Positions 8,480-16,936 of a stretch of DNA of 64,000 nucleotides are shown here, piece after piece. The stretch is from Paractinoplanes durhamensis (GTDB lineage Bacteria; Actinomycetota; Actinomycetes; Mycobacteriales; Micromonosporaceae). Below the pieces are notes generated by a model that made no database searches, had not been told where the DNA came from, and saw only the letters and a list, made by a program, of their open reading frames with translations. The DNA lies in NCBI RefSeq assembly GCF_016862175.1, contig NZ_BOML01000064.1, positions 1 through 64,000 on the forward strand, in the 5' to 3' direction. The position numbers and the translations under genes were made by a program. Position 1 is the stretch's first letter, and each line of letters starts with the position of its first letter.

Positions 8480-8992
8480 ATGGCACGCTGGCCCTACAAC
8501 AATGACGAGCTCCGGGCCATGTACCGAGGTGGACGCGGGAACGCTGCGGCTCGCCGATTTGCGCGCTTCTGGGCGTACGTGCTCAGTACCGGACTCTTCC
8601 CGCGGCGCTGGGTGACCCTCGAGGTCGTCGGCCGCCGCACCGGACGAGTCACCCGGTTCCCGCTCGGCATGGCCGACTGGATGGGCGACTGGTACCTGGT
8701 CTCGATGCTGGGGAACGACTGCAACTGGGTCCGCAACGTGCGCGCCGCGGGCGGACTCGCAACGATTCGGCACCGGCATGCCCGCGCCTGCCGCCTGATC
8801 GAGATACCCGTCGCGGAGCGGGCGCCCATTCTGCGGCGCTACCTGCAGAAAGTTCCCGGCGCTCGGCCACACCTCCCGGTGGACCCGCACGCCCCGCTGG
8901 CCGAGTTCGAGGCGATTGCGGCGCGTTACCCCGCGTTTCGCGTCGAGGACGCCGTCACCCCGCCTCGGACCGTGAAGGAGATCGCGACATGA
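8480..8992 (+). CDS. F420-type nitroreductase/deazaflavin-dependent oxidoreductase family protein
   Basis: The 170-residue protein matches the DDN-like split-beta-barrel family: VTLEVVGRRTGRVTRFPLGM, then the GDWYLVSMLGNDCNWVRNVRAAG core and a C-terminal tail with YPAFRV. Family members use reduced deazaflavin F420, or in some cases FMN, to reduce nitro or quinone compounds in actinobacteria. ATG at 8480 is preceded by AGGAGGAGG. A nearer ATG at 8473 is in a frame that stops at 8505. The stop overlaps the next start (ATGA), so the two genes are co-transcribed behind the TetR operator. Confidence 0.82.
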   Translation: MARWPYNNDELRAMYRGGRGNAAARRFARFWAYVLSTGLFPRRWVTLEVVGRRTGRVTRFPLGMADWMGDWYLVSMLGNDCNWVRNVRAAGGLATIRHRHARACRLIEIPVAERAPILRRYLQKVPGARPHLPVDPHAPLAEFEAIAARYPAFRVEDAVTPPRTVKEIAT

Positions 8993-9708
8993 CCGCCCCC
9001 ACCGCCCCCCGACGGCCGGCGCGGGCTGCGCCCACCAGACGCAAACGCCGCTGGCTGCGGTGGACCATTGCCGGCGTCGCCGCGCTCACGGTACTCATCG
9101 TCGGACTGGTCGCCGCGGCCATCAAACTGCAACCGGTGCCCGCGCCGCTGGCACTGCCGGCGAGCGTGGCCGCACCATCCGGCCCGGCGGATGGCACCTA
9201 CCGGGCCGCGTCCGGGTCGCTGGCCGGCTTCCGGATCCAGCAGTCCGTCCTCGGGCTCACCAGCGACGTGGTCGGCCGCACCGGCGACATCACCGGCACC
9301 GTCACCATCGCCGGAGGCCGGGCCACAACGGCGAGCCTGAGAGTAGGACTGCTCGCCCTCACCTCGGGCGATGCCAAACCCGCTCCTCAGTTCGGCATCA
9401 GCCTCGACACCCAGCGATACCCGGACGCGACCATCGGCATGACCCAGCCGGTCACGCTCGACCCGGCCTTCATCTCGGGAACAGCAGTCACCGTCAACGC
9501 GGCCGGAACCGTCACCCTGCACGGCGTCACCCGCCCCGCCTCCGTCGCGCTGGCCCTCCGGCGAGACGGCACCGGTATCTACGTCGCCGGGTCCCTCCCG
9601 GTCGCCTTCGCCGACTACGACATCGCCGGACCCGAGGGATACGGGGGACTCGGCTCGCTCGCCGACCACGGCACGGCGGAGTTTCTCCTCGTCCTGCAGC
9701 GAAGCTGA
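8989..9708 (+). CDS. membrane-anchored YceI-family lipid-binding protein
   Basis: The 239-residue protein has a basic N-terminus with KRRWLRW and one hydrophobic anchor (~residues 24-46), then a YceI-like lipocalin-fold domain: DGTYRAASGSLAGFRIQQS, SLDTQRYPDATI and VTLHGVTRPASVAL. YceI proteins bind polyisoprenoid or amphiphilic ligands. The start overlaps the nitroreductase stop by 4 bp. The pairing suggests handling of a hydrophobic or redox-active ligand at the membrane, which is inference. Confidence 0.82.
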   Translation: MTAPTAPRRPARAAPTRRKRRWLRWTIAGVAALTVLIVGLVAAAIKLQPVPAPLALPASVAAPSGPADGTYRAASGSLAGFRIQQSVLGLTSDVVGRTGDITGTVTIAGGRATTASLRVGLLALTSGDAKPAPQFGISLDTQRYPDATIGMTQPVTLDPAFISGTAVTVNAAGTVTLHGVTRPASVALALRRDGTGIYVAGSLPVAFADYDIAGPEGYGGLGSLADHGTAEFLLVLQRS

Positions 9709-9765
9709 CGGCCGGCGTCCAGCGCGCGCCTGGCGTTCTGGCGGCCAACAGTGATCTTCGCCGCA

Positions 9766-9779
9766 TACCCCCTGGGGTA
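9766..9779. promoter_or_regulatory. CsoR/CstR-type GC-rich palindrome 1
   Basis: TACCCC and GGGGTA flank a 2-nt centre (CT). This layout, with short A/T ends and G/C tracts, is characteristic of operators bound by CsoR/CstR/RcnR repressors. It sits 37 bp upstream of a CsoR-like remnant. Confidence 0.6.
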
Positions 9780-9816
9780 GCATCGGGGACCGGAACATGG
9801 AACGAGGGAGTGCGTG

Positions 9817-9942
9817 ATGCAGGTCGATGAGACCGCCACCGGCGATGTGGTCAAGCGGCTGCGCCGACCTGGAGCGCATGGAAAAACTATTCCTGTCCCT
9901 GGCCTGATCGAGGCGGCCGGCCGGTGGGATCCCGGGACCTAG
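9817..9942 (+). pseudogene. internally deleted CsoR/CstR-like repressor gene remnant
   Basis: The ATG at 9817 follows GAGGGAGTGCGTG. The first 17 codons read MQVDETATGDVVKRLRR, which resembles the N-terminus of actinobacterial CsoR-family (DUF156) repressors. The frame then becomes nonsense and stops at 9942. In the +1 frame, 9863-9907 reads ADLERMEKLFLSLA plus stop, which looks like the C-terminus of the same family. The central helices with the metal- or thiol-binding cysteines would need about 180 more bases and are missing. The simplest reading is an out-of-frame internal deletion. A 41-residue expressed peptide cannot be excluded. Family assignment is from memory of the pattern and needs a profile search. 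Confidence 0.55.
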
Positions 9943-9969
9943 TCCCCTACGACGACGCGCGCCGCACCA

Positions 9970-9985
9970 ATACCGTGGGGGGTAT
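9970..9985. promoter_or_regulatory. CsoR/CstR-type palindrome 2, upstream of the sulfur genes
   Basis: ATACC and GGTAT flank a G-rich 6-nt centre (GTGGGG). The site ends 25 bp before the start codon of the SQR-like gene, suitable for steric repression. It resembles palindrome 1 on the other side of the repressor remnant. Confidence 0.6.
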
Positions 9986-10010
9986 CAAGGGGTAGCGGGA
10001 GGTGGACGCG

Positions 10011-11252
10011 ATGCGACGGCTACTCGTCCTCGGTGCCGGCACGGCCGGCACGATGGTGGTCAACAAGCTGCGCCGCCGACTGGCTCGCGCGGAATGGCAG
10101 ATCACCGTGGTGGAGCCCAGCGACACGCACTACTACCAGCCGGGCTACCTGTTCCTGCCGTTCGGTGCGTACGGCCCGGAGCAGGTGGTCAAACCGACCG
10201 CGCCGTTGATCACCGACGGCGTGGACCTCGTCCGGGGCGAGGTCGACCGGGTGGCCGCGGCGGAGAACCGGGTGCTGTTGGCCGACGGCCGGTCGCTGCC
10301 CTACGACTACCTGGTGATCGCCACCGGCGTCACTCCCCGGCCGGATCAGACGCCGGGCATGCTCGACGGCGGGCAGTGGCGCCGCAGCATCTTCGACTTC
10401 TACACCTACGACGGCGCCCTGGCCTTGGCGAAAGCCCTTGACGCGTTCGAGGGCGGCCGGCTGGTCGTGCACATCACCGACATGCCGATCAAATGTCCGG
10501 TCGCGCCGCTGGAATTCGTTTTCCTCGCCGACGCCTACTTCCGCAGCCGCGGCATGCGGGACCGGGTCGAGCTCGTGTACGCCACCCCGCTGCCCGGGGC
10601 GTTCACCAAACCCATCGCCGCCGCCCGGCTCGGCTCGATGCTCGACGACCGGAAGATCACCGTCGAACCCGACTTCCTGGTCGAACGCATCGAGGACACC
10701 ACCTTGGTGTCGTACGACGAGCGGGAGATCCCGTTCGACCTGCTGGTCACCGTGCCCTTGAACATGGGCGCCGACTACGTGGCCCGTTCCGGGCTGGGCA
10801 ACGAACTGAACCTGGTCCCGGTCGACCGGCACACCATGCTGGCCAAGGCGTACGACAACATCTTCGCCCTCGGCGACGCCAACGACGTCCCCACGTCCAA
10901 GGCCGGGTCGGTCGCGCACTTCGCCGTCGACGTGTTCGCCGACAACTTCGTCGAATACACCGCCGGAAAGCCGATGACCGGCAGCTTCGACGGGCACGCC
11001 AACTGCTTCGTCGAGTCCGGTGATGGCAAGGCCCTGCTCATCGACTTCAACTACGACACCGAACCGCTGCCGGGCAGCTACCCGGTGCCCGCCGTCGGGC
11101 CGTTCCGGCTGCTCGACGAGGCCGCCGTCAACCACTGGGGCAAGCTCGCGTTCCGATGGATGTACTGGAATCTCCTGCTGCCCGGACGGCCGATCCCGTT
11201 GCCGGCGCACATGTCCATGGCCGGCAAACACCTCCCGAGATCCGAGGAGTGA
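10011..11252 (+). CDS. FAD-dependent sulfide:quinone oxidoreductase-like protein
   Basis: The 413-residue flavoprotein begins with a dinucleotide-binding motif (LLVLGAGTAGTMV). It has the SQR/NDH-2-type second strand (YDYLVIATG), a cysteine in the MPIKCPVAPLE loop and the FAD-binding FALGDANDVPTSKAG segment. SQR-type enzymes oxidise sulfide at the membrane and pass electrons to quinone, forming polysulfide. ATG at 10011 has GGGAGG at 9997-10002; a GTG at 10002 would overlap that site. The gene leads an apparent operon with DsrC/TusE- and DsrE-like genes and lies behind a CsoR/CstR-type palindrome. This supports a role in sulfide or persulfide metabolism. Confidence 0.82.
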   Translation: MRRLLVLGAGTAGTMVVNKLRRRLARAEWQITVVEPSDTHYYQPGYLFLPFGAYGPEQVVKPTAPLITDGVDLVRGEVDRVAAAENRVLLADGRSLPYDYLVIATGVTPRPDQTPGMLDGGQWRRSIFDFYTYDGALALAKALDAFEGGRLVVHITDMPIKCPVAPLEFVFLADAYFRSRGMRDRVELVYATPLPGAFTKPIAAARLGSMLDDRKITVEPDFLVERIEDTTLVSYDEREIPFDLLVTVPLNMGADYVARSGLGNELNLVPVDRHTMLAKAYDNIFALGDANDVPTSKAGSVAHFAVDVFADNFVEYTAGKPMTGSFDGHANCFVESGDGKALLIDFNYDTEPLPGSYPVPAVGPFRLLDEAAVNHWGKLAFRWMYWNLLLPGRPIPLPAHMSMAGKHLPRSEE

Positions 11253-11257
11253 GCGAC

Positions 11258-11572
11258 ATGCCCGTCACCACCATCGCCGGCCGCGACGTCCACGTCGACG
11301 ACGAAGGGTTCCTGACCGTCTACGACGAGTGGGACCCCGACCTGGCCAGGCAACTGGCCGCCCAGATCGGCCTCGACCTCACCGACGAGCACTTCAAGGC
11401 GCTGACCTTCCTGCGCGCCGACTATGTCACCCAGGGCGAGACGGCCACCCTGCGCCGGGTCTCCGCGCTGGGTGGGATCCCCACCAAAGAGCTGTTCTCG
11501 CTGTTCCCCAAGAAGCCGGCCAAGAAGATGGCCTACATCGCCGGACTGCCCAAACCACACGGCTGCGTCTGA
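11258..11572 (+). CDS. DsrC/TusE-family sulfur carrier protein
   Basis: The 104-residue protein has the family fold signature: N-terminal beta segment (GRDVHVDDEGFLT), WDPDLARQLAAQIG, and the flexible C-terminal arm ending GLPKPHGCV. The penultimate Cys103 is the conserved sulfur-carrying residue. The second cysteine found 11 residues earlier in true DsrC is replaced (Ala92), so this is a single-cysteine, TusE-like form that can carry a persulfide but not form the intramolecular trisulfide. It starts 6 bp after the SQR-like gene. Confidence 0.85.
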   Translation: MPVTTIAGRDVHVDDEGFLTVYDEWDPDLARQLAAQIGLDLTDEHFKALTFLRADYVTQGETATLRRVSALGGIPTKELFSLFPKKPAKKMAYIAGLPKPHGCV

Positions 11573-11586
11573 ACGGGAGTACTGCC

Positions 11587-12099
11587 ATGACCACCCAAGC
11601 CGCACCGGCGATCGTCCCGAACTTCGGCGACGACGCCACCACCGGCCGCAAACTCGCGATCATCTGCTCCAAGGGCACCCTCGACATGGCCTACCCCGGC
11701 CTCATCCTCGCCAACGCCGCCCTCGGTGAGGGCGTCGAGACGCACCTGTTCTTCACCTTCTGGGGCTTCGACATGATCACGAAGTCGAGGATGGGCGACC
11801 TGAAGTTCACGATGCTGGGCAACACCGCCACCCACATGCCGCAGGGGATCGGCGGCCTGCCCGGGATGACCGCGATGGCCACCCACCAGATGAAGAAGCA
11901 GATCGCCGAGGTGGGCGTGCCCGAGGTGCCGGAGTTCCTGGAACAGATCGTCGCCTCCGGCGGCCACCTGTGGGCCTGCCGGATGTCCGCCGACATGATG
12001 CACCTGAGCAAGGACGACCTCTACGAGGGCGTCGAGGACATCATCAACGCGGCCGACTTCATCGAGAAGACCGACGGCGCCCAGCTCCTGTTCATCTAG
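11587..12099 (+). CDS. DsrE/DsrF-like sulfur-transfer family protein
   Basis: The 170-residue product matches the DsrE/F-like (peroxiredoxin-like) family: KLAIICSKGTLDMAYPGLILANAAL, HLFFTFWGFDMI, and the late block GGHLWACRMSADMM with a conserved cysteine. Such proteins relay sulfane sulfur between persulfide donors and carriers such as DsrC/TusE. Two candidate active cysteines are visible, in IICSKG and WACRM. It lies 14 bp after the DsrC-like gene and closes the sulfur operon. Confidence 0.82.
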   Translation: MTTQAAPAIVPNFGDDATTGRKLAIICSKGTLDMAYPGLILANAALGEGVETHLFFTFWGFDMITKSRMGDLKFTMLGNTATHMPQGIGGLPGMTAMATHQMKKQIAEVGVPEVPEFLEQIVASGGHLWACRMSADMMHLSKDDLYEGVEDIINAADFIEKTDGAQLLFI

Positions 12100-12153
12100 G
12101 AGACCTGCCGTGGCCGGCCTTTCCGTCGGGTAGCTGAAGGGGGTCGTGAAGCC

Positions 12154-12846
12154 ATGCCTGGTGTGGTCCTGGTGGTCGAGGACGATCGGGAGCTGCGGGA
12201 GGTCGTCCGCCGCTACCTCGAACGTGCCGGGCACGCGGTGCACACCACCGGTTCCGGTGCCGAGGCATTGAGCCTGCTGGACACCGGCGGAGTCGACCTC
12301 GTCGTCCTCGATCTGGGTCTGCCCGATGTGGATGGGCGGGAAGTCCTGGCCGCGGCCCGCCAGGGGCGGGAGGTGCCGGTGGTGGTACTGACCGCGCGCA
12401 GTCAGGTCGAGGACCGTATCGATGGGCTTCGCCGCGGTGCCGACGACTATGTCACCAAACCGTTCAGCCCGACCGAACTCGTCCTGCGGGTCCAGGCCGT
12501 CCTGCACCGCACCCGGAGCGCCGAAGGCGCGGCCGAGACGGCCATGTACGGCGGCGGACGCCTGCGGATCGACGAGATTCGGCACGAAGCGCACCTCGAC
12601 GGTGTCGTGCTGGAGCTGACCCCCACCGAATGGGGCCTGCTGACCGCCCTGGCCGCCGCCCCCGGCCGGGTGTCCTCCCGGTACGAACTCGTCAACCGGG
12701 TCCGCGGGTATGAGTTCGCCGGCTACGAGCGCACCATCGACTCGCACGTGAAGAACCTGCGCCGCAAACTCGGCGACGATGGCGGTGAGATCGTCGAGAC
12801 CGTACTCGGGGTCGGATACCGCCTCGGGTGGTCCCATGACCGCTGA
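12154..12846 (+). CDS. OmpR-family response regulator
   Basis: The 230-residue protein has a receiver (VVLVVEDDRELRE, phosphoacceptor Asp in LVVLDLGLPDVDG, LTARS, VTKPFSP) and a winged-helix domain (LTPTEWGLLTALAAAPGRVSSRYELVNRVRG, ending VLGVGYRLG). A GGGGGT run lies upstream of the ATG. The stop lies 11 bp inside the following kinase gene, so the pair is translationally coupled. It follows the sulfur genes by 54 bp and may share their transcript. Confidence 0.92.
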   Translation: MPGVVLVVEDDRELREVVRRYLERAGHAVHTTGSGAEALSLLDTGGVDLVVLDLGLPDVDGREVLAAARQGREVPVVVLTARSQVEDRIDGLRRGADDYVTKPFSPTELVLRVQAVLHRTRSAEGAAETAMYGGGRLRIDEIRHEAHLDGVVLELTPTEWGLLTALAAAPGRVSSRYELVNRVRGYEFAGYERTIDSHVKNLRRKLGDDGGEIVETVLGVGYRLGWSHDR

Positions 12847-14200
12847 CCGATGGCTCCGTGGCCCGCTGCGCAGCCCGCTCGGCCGGCGGCTGCTTGCCGC
12901 GTTCCTGTTCGTCGCGCTGTCCTCGGTCGCCGTCCTGACCACCGCGGCCCTGGTCGGCACCGCCCAAGGGCTGACCAGCGCCCAGCAGAACGACCGCCGG
13001 GAAGCCGCAGCACGCGCCGCGGAAGCCGTGGCCACTGCGTATCAGCAGGCCGATGGCTGGGCCGGTGCCGACCTCAACGCCGCGTCGGCGATCGCCGGGG
13101 CGGCCGGGGCCCGACTGGTCGTGCAGGACGACGATGGCCGGATGGTCGGGCCGGGCCGTGGGATGGGGCCGGGGATGGGCGGAATGCTTACGGCGGCCAA
13201 CGCCACCATGGTCGATGCGCCCATCGTCGTCGGCGGGCAGACCGTCGGCAGCGTCCGGCTCGCCTTCACCACTCCCGCGGCCACCGGGCGGGCGGTGGCC
13301 TGGTCCTGGGTGCTCGGCGCGGCCGCTGTCGCGTTGCTCACCGCACTGGCCGCTGCCGGCTACGTGACCCGGCGACTGACCCGGCCCCTGCAGGCCATCA
13401 CCGGGGCCGCGCGCAGGTTCGCCGCCGGGGAACCCGAGGCCCGCGCCGGGCTTGCGGGCCCCGGTGAACTCGGTGAGCTCGCCGCCGCGTTCGACACCAT
13501 GGCCGACGACATGGTCCGCGCCGATCAAGACCGGCGCAGGCTCGCCGCCGACGTCGCACACGAACTGCGCACCCCGCTCGCAGCCCTGCAGGCCGGCCTC
13601 GAAGAACTTCGCGACGGCCTGCGTGAACCGGACACCGAACGCCTCGCCGCCCTGCACGACCAGACCCTGCGTCTCGGCCGGGTGGTGCAGGACCTCGCCG
13701 ACCTGTCCGCCGCCGAGTCGGCCGCGCTGTCGCTGCACCGCACCGACACCGACCTCGCTGAGATCGCCCGCACCGTACTCAGCACGCACCAGGCCCGGCT
13801 CGACGCCGCCGGCCTGCACAGCGGCACCGACCTGGCGGTCGCGCTGCCCGTGTACGCCGACCCGGACCGGCTGCACCAGGCCGTCGCCAACCTGCTCGCC
13901 AACGCCGCCCGCTACTGCCGCCCCGGCGACCGCGTCACCATCAGTGGACATCGCAGCGGCGACCTGGTCGTCCTGGAGATCGCCGACACCGGCCCCGGCA
14001 TCCCCGCTGACGAACTCCCGCACGTCTTCCAGCGGCTCTGGCGTGGGGCCGAGGCCCGGTCCGTTGCCGGCTCCGGCATCGGCCTCGCCATCGTCCGCGA
14101 ACTGGTGACCGCCCACGGCGGCACCGTCTCAGCCGCCGCACCCACCGGCGGCGGCACCACCATCACCATTCGACTCCCGCTCGCTGGAGCAGATCGATAG
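12836..14200 (+). CDS. sensor histidine kinase
   Basis: The 454-residue kinase has a first membrane helix (LLAAFLFVALSSVAVLTTAALV), a short extracytoplasmic domain with a Met/Gly-rich stretch (GRGMGPGMGGM), a second helix, HAMP, HisKA (DVAHELRTPLAAL, His near 242) and HATPase_c (N box NLLANAARYC, DTGPGIP, GSGIGLAIVRELV). ATG at 12836 overlaps the regulator gene; an earlier start at 12779 would overlap it much more. The Met-rich sensor loop could bind metal, which is speculative. Confidence 0.9.
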   Translation: MTADRWLRGPLRSPLGRRLLAAFLFVALSSVAVLTTAALVGTAQGLTSAQQNDRREAAARAAEAVATAYQQADGWAGADLNAASAIAGAAGARLVVQDDDGRMVGPGRGMGPGMGGMLTAANATMVDAPIVVGGQTVGSVRLAFTTPAATGRAVAWSWVLGAAAVALLTALAAAGYVTRRLTRPLQAITGAARRFAAGEPEARAGLAGPGELGELAAAFDTMADDMVRADQDRRRLAADVAHELRTPLAALQAGLEELRDGLREPDTERLAALHDQTLRLGRVVQDLADLSAAESAALSLHRTDTDLAEIARTVLSTHQARLDAAGLHSGTDLAVALPVYADPDRLHQAVANLLANAARYCRPGDRVTISGHRSGDLVVLEIADTGPGIPADELPHVFQRLWRGAEARSVAGSGIGLAIVRELVTAHGGTVSAAAPTGGGTTITIRLPLAGADR

Positions 14201-14246
14201 TCGTCGCGCATGACCTGAACGCCGCCGCCGCTTTCGATGCGCCCCG

Positions 14247-14939
14247 CTACCGGGTGGACCAGTTCTGGAACGCGGCCAGGTGATGCTGCGAGGCCATCCG
14301 GAGCCGGGTATAGGCCTGCGTGACGTCGGGAGCGTTCAACCCGTCCAGGGCGGCGCTGAGATCGGCGATGTCGGTCTGCTCGACAGTGACGCCCGCCTGC
14401 AGCGCGGCGGCCCGGCCGGCCCGGCCCTGTGCCAGCAACCTGTCATAGGTCGCCTGCACCGTCGGGTCGCTGAACTGCCCGGCGGTCCTGCCCGCAGTCG
14501 GGTCGGCGACACCGTACCGGGTCAGCAAGGTCCGCACCGCGGCCAGGTGCTGGGTTTCCGAGGCGGCGACCCGGTCGAAGACGACCATGTCGTACTCGCC
14601 GGCGAACGCCGTGTACAGGTCGTATGCCAGCTTCTCCTCCTGCGCCATCGCGCCCAGCGTCGTCTTCTGCTGTTCAGTGAGCGTGCCCCTCCCGGCGGTG
14701 ATCGCCGGATCGAGGCAGGTGCCGTCACGGACGCCGGCCCCCATCATCCCGGAGCCGCCCGGGCCGTACCCGAAGCCCATGCCGGAGCCGAACCCTCCCG
14801 GCCCCGGAGTTACCGCCGCCATCGGTTGGCCGGCGAACGGACCTACCCCGGCCAGCGCCGGAGCCGCCACCGCGATCCCGCCGATACCGAGAGCACCCGC
14901 GGCTACCAGAACCACCGTCCGGCGTGTCGTCGTCCTCAT
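14247..14939 (-). CDS. secreted DUF2202 ferritin-like protein
   Basis: The 230-residue protein has a twin-arginine-like basic start (MRTTTRRTVVLVAAGALGIGG) and a signal peptide. A Gly/Met-rich linker follows, then a DUF2202 helical domain: AMAQEEKLAYDLYTAF, RVAASETQHLAAVRTLL and RMASQHHLAAFQNW. The paired E and H residues resemble a ferritin-like diiron four-helix bundle. Function is not established; a role in metal or redox homeostasis outside the membrane is likely. The ATG at 14939 has GGAGGAGC immediately upstream. The gene is convergent with the kinase gene. Confidence 0.8.
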   Translation of the reverse strand: MRTTTRRTVVLVAAGALGIGGIAVAAPALAGVGPFAGQPMAAVTPGPGGFGSGMGFGYGPGGSGMMGAGVRDGTCLDPAITAGRGTLTEQQKTTLGAMAQEEKLAYDLYTAFAGEYDMVVFDRVAASETQHLAAVRTLLTRYGVADPTAGRTAGQFSDPTVQATYDRLLAQGRAGRAAALQAGVTVEQTDIADLSAALDGLNAPDVTQAYTRLRMASQHHLAAFQNWSTR

Positions 14940-15038
14940 CGCTCCTCCACTCGTCGATCCGGTTGACACCCCTACCGTGACGCCGCGCTGTGCGGGCCGG
15001 ATGGAACCGATGTGGAGAGCACGTGGAGAGGGGGGTGT

Positions 15039-15719
15039 TCAGCCCGGCAGTGGGTCGCCTGCGCGGAGCAGGCCGCCGCGGTAGGCGAGGACCACGAGCT
15101 GGGCTCGGTCGCGGGCGTCCAGCTTGGCCATCGCCCGGTTGACGTGGGTCTTGACGGTCAGCGGGGAGACGTAGAGGCGGCGGCCGATGTCGTCGTTGGA
15201 GAGGCCGTGCGCGACCAGGACGAGGATCTCCCGCTCGCGCTCGGTCAGCAGGGCCAGCGCGGCCGCCGTCTGCGGTGGGGCCGGGCGCAGCTGGTCGAGG
15301 AAACGGCCGACCAACCCTCGGGTCGCCCGTGGGGACAGCAGCGCCTCGCCGTCGGCCACCACCCGGATCGCCGAGACCAGGTCGGCCGGGGGGACGTTCT
15401 TGCCGAGGAAACCGCTCGCGCCGGCCTCCAGGGCCAGCACCACGTTGTCGTCCTCCTCGAACGTGGTGAGCACCAGAACGCGTACCCCGGAAAGGGTTTG
15501 ATCCTCGCAGATCCGGCGGGTTGCCTCGATGCCGTCGGCGTGCGGCATCCGGATGTCCATCAGCACCACGTCGGCCCGGGTGGTGCGGGCCAGCTCGACC
15601 GCCTCCCGGCCGTCGGCCGCCTCGCCGGCCACCTCCAGGCCCGGCTCGGCGTCGATGATCATTTTGAAGCCGGCGCGGATCAGCGCCTGGTCATCGGCGA
15701 GCAGTACGCGGATGGTCAT
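15039..15719 (-). CDS. NarL/LuxR-family response regulator
   Basis: The 226-residue protein has a receiver (IRVLLADDQALIRAGF, Asp in VVLMDIRMP, LTTFEED, GKNVPP) and a LuxR helix-turn-helix (LLTEREREILVLVAHGLSNDDIGRRL, then SPLTVKTHVNRAMAKL). Its start overlaps the stop of the kinase gene by 4 bp, showing translational coupling. The open frame in this register continues antisense through the MMPL gene, but that part is a shadow. Confidence 0.93.
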   Translation of the reverse strand: MTIRVLLADDQALIRAGFKMIIDAEPGLEVAGEAADGREAVELARTTRADVVLMDIRMPHADGIEATRRICEDQTLSGVRVLVLTTFEEDDNVVLALEAGASGFLGKNVPPADLVSAIRVVADGEALLSPRATRGLVGRFLDQLRPAPPQTAAALALLTEREREILVLVAHGLSNDDIGRRLYVSPLTVKTHVNRAMAKLDARDRAQLVVLAYRGGLLRAGDPLPG

Positions 15720-16849
15720 GATTTTCCTCCGGTCGGCAGGACGGCCAGCACCCGATATCGGTCGCCCGGATCGACCGGCCCGGTGCTGAGCGTGCCGTGC
15801 GCGGCGGCGGCCCGTTCGCGCATGCCGAGCAGGCCGAAGCCGGAGCCGGCCCGGGTGTTCACCCGGTACGCGACGATGGTGTTGGTGATCTCGACGGTGA
15901 TCGCGTCCGGCCCGTAGTCGACGGTCAGCGTGGCCGCGCCGTCGCCGTAGCGGTGCGCGTTGGTCAATGCTTCCTGCACGATCCGGTACGCGGCCAGATC
16001 GGTCACCACCGGCAGCGCCCGCGGCTCGCCGCGCAGCTCCGACCGCACCCGGAAGCCCGCCCCGCGTAGCCCGCCGATCAGCTCGGGCAGCCGGTCGAGG
16101 CCGGGGGTCGGCTCGGTGCTGCCCGCCTCGTCCGGGTCGCGCAGCACCCCGATCACCGAGTGGATCTCGCGCAGCACGGTGTCCGCGGCCTCGCGGATGT
16201 TCCCGAGCACCGGCCAGACCTGCTCGGGCTGCTGCCGCAGGACGTGCCCGGCCGCGCCGGCCTGCACGCTGATCACCGCGATGTGGTGCGCCACCACGTC
16301 GTGCAGCTCGCGGGCGATGCGCAGCCGCTCGTCCATCACCCGGCGCCGGGCCTCCTCCTCGCGGGTCTGCTCGGCCTGCCGGGCCCGCTCGGTGACCTCG
16401 GCGAGATAGGCCCGCCGCGAGCGCACCCCGTCGCCGATCCCGGCGCCCCCGAAGATCCAGGTGAACGCGGCCAGCGACTGGATCTTCCACCAGCCGGACG
16501 CGTCGACCACCAGGCCGGTTCCGAAGATCAAGATCGAGACTCCGGCTGCGTACGCGATGGGCTGCCGGGGCACCGAGAACATGACCACGCCCAGGGCCAG
16601 CAGGAGCCCGCCGGACATCGGCTGGACGATCACGGAGGCGAGCGCGCCGGCGGTGACCACGGCCAGGGTCGGGTACGGCCAGCGGCGGCGCAGGAAGACG
16701 GCGGCGACCGCGAGGCTGGTGACCGCGGTGCCGTGCCCGGTCTGGTTGGCCCGCTCGATCTGGAGGGTGGCGGCGGCCAGGAAGATCGCCACGCCGACGT
16801 CGGACAGGACGGCCCGGTGCCGCTGCCCCCACGCCTGCACCCGATCCAT
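15716..16849 (-). CDS. NarL-type sensor histidine kinase (HisKA_3)
   Basis: The 377-residue protein has about five or six N-terminal membrane helices (DUF7134-type sensor). A HisKA_3 dimerisation domain follows, with ERLRIARELHDVVAHHIAV (phosphoacceptor His), and a HATPase_c domain with IVQEALTNAHRYG and GFGLLGMRERA. This architecture is common in actinobacterial cell-envelope stress systems. ATG at 16849 is preferred; a GTG immediately upstream is possible. It is divergent from the MMPL exporter, which is a plausible regulatory target. Confidence 0.9.
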   Translation of the reverse strand: MDRVQAWGQRHRAVLSDVGVAIFLAAATLQIERANQTGHGTAVTSLAVAAVFLRRRWPYPTLAVVTAGALASVIVQPMSGGLLLALGVVMFSVPRQPIAYAAGVSILIFGTGLVVDASGWWKIQSLAAFTWIFGGAGIGDGVRSRRAYLAEVTERARQAEQTREEEARRRVMDERLRIARELHDVVAHHIAVISVQAGAAGHVLRQQPEQVWPVLGNIREAADTVLREIHSVIGVLRDPDEAGSTEPTPGLDRLPELIGGLRGAGFRVRSELRGEPRALPVVTDLAAYRIVQEALTNAHRYGDGAATLTVDYGPDAITVEITNTIVAYRVNTRAGSGFGLLGMRERAAAAHGTLSTGPVDPGDRYRVLAVLPTGGKS

Positions 16850-16893
16850 CACCTATGCACGGTAGGCGGCCGGGCCCAGCGGCGACGTCGTCT

Positions 16894-16936
16894 CGGGGGA
16901 GTAGCCCCCCGATCCGGAAATACCGCGGGTGCGGTA
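16894..16936. promoter_or_regulatory. palindromes in the kinase/MMPL divergent promoter region
   Basis: CGGGGG at 16894-16899 pairs with CCCCCG at 16906-16911. Adjacent to it, TACCGC at 16921-16926 pairs exactly with GCGGTA at 16931-16936 across a 4-nt spacer. TCCGGAAAT occurs twice in direct orientation, at 16913-16921 and 16975-16983. Any of these could bind the NarL-type regulator. Confidence 0.45.
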
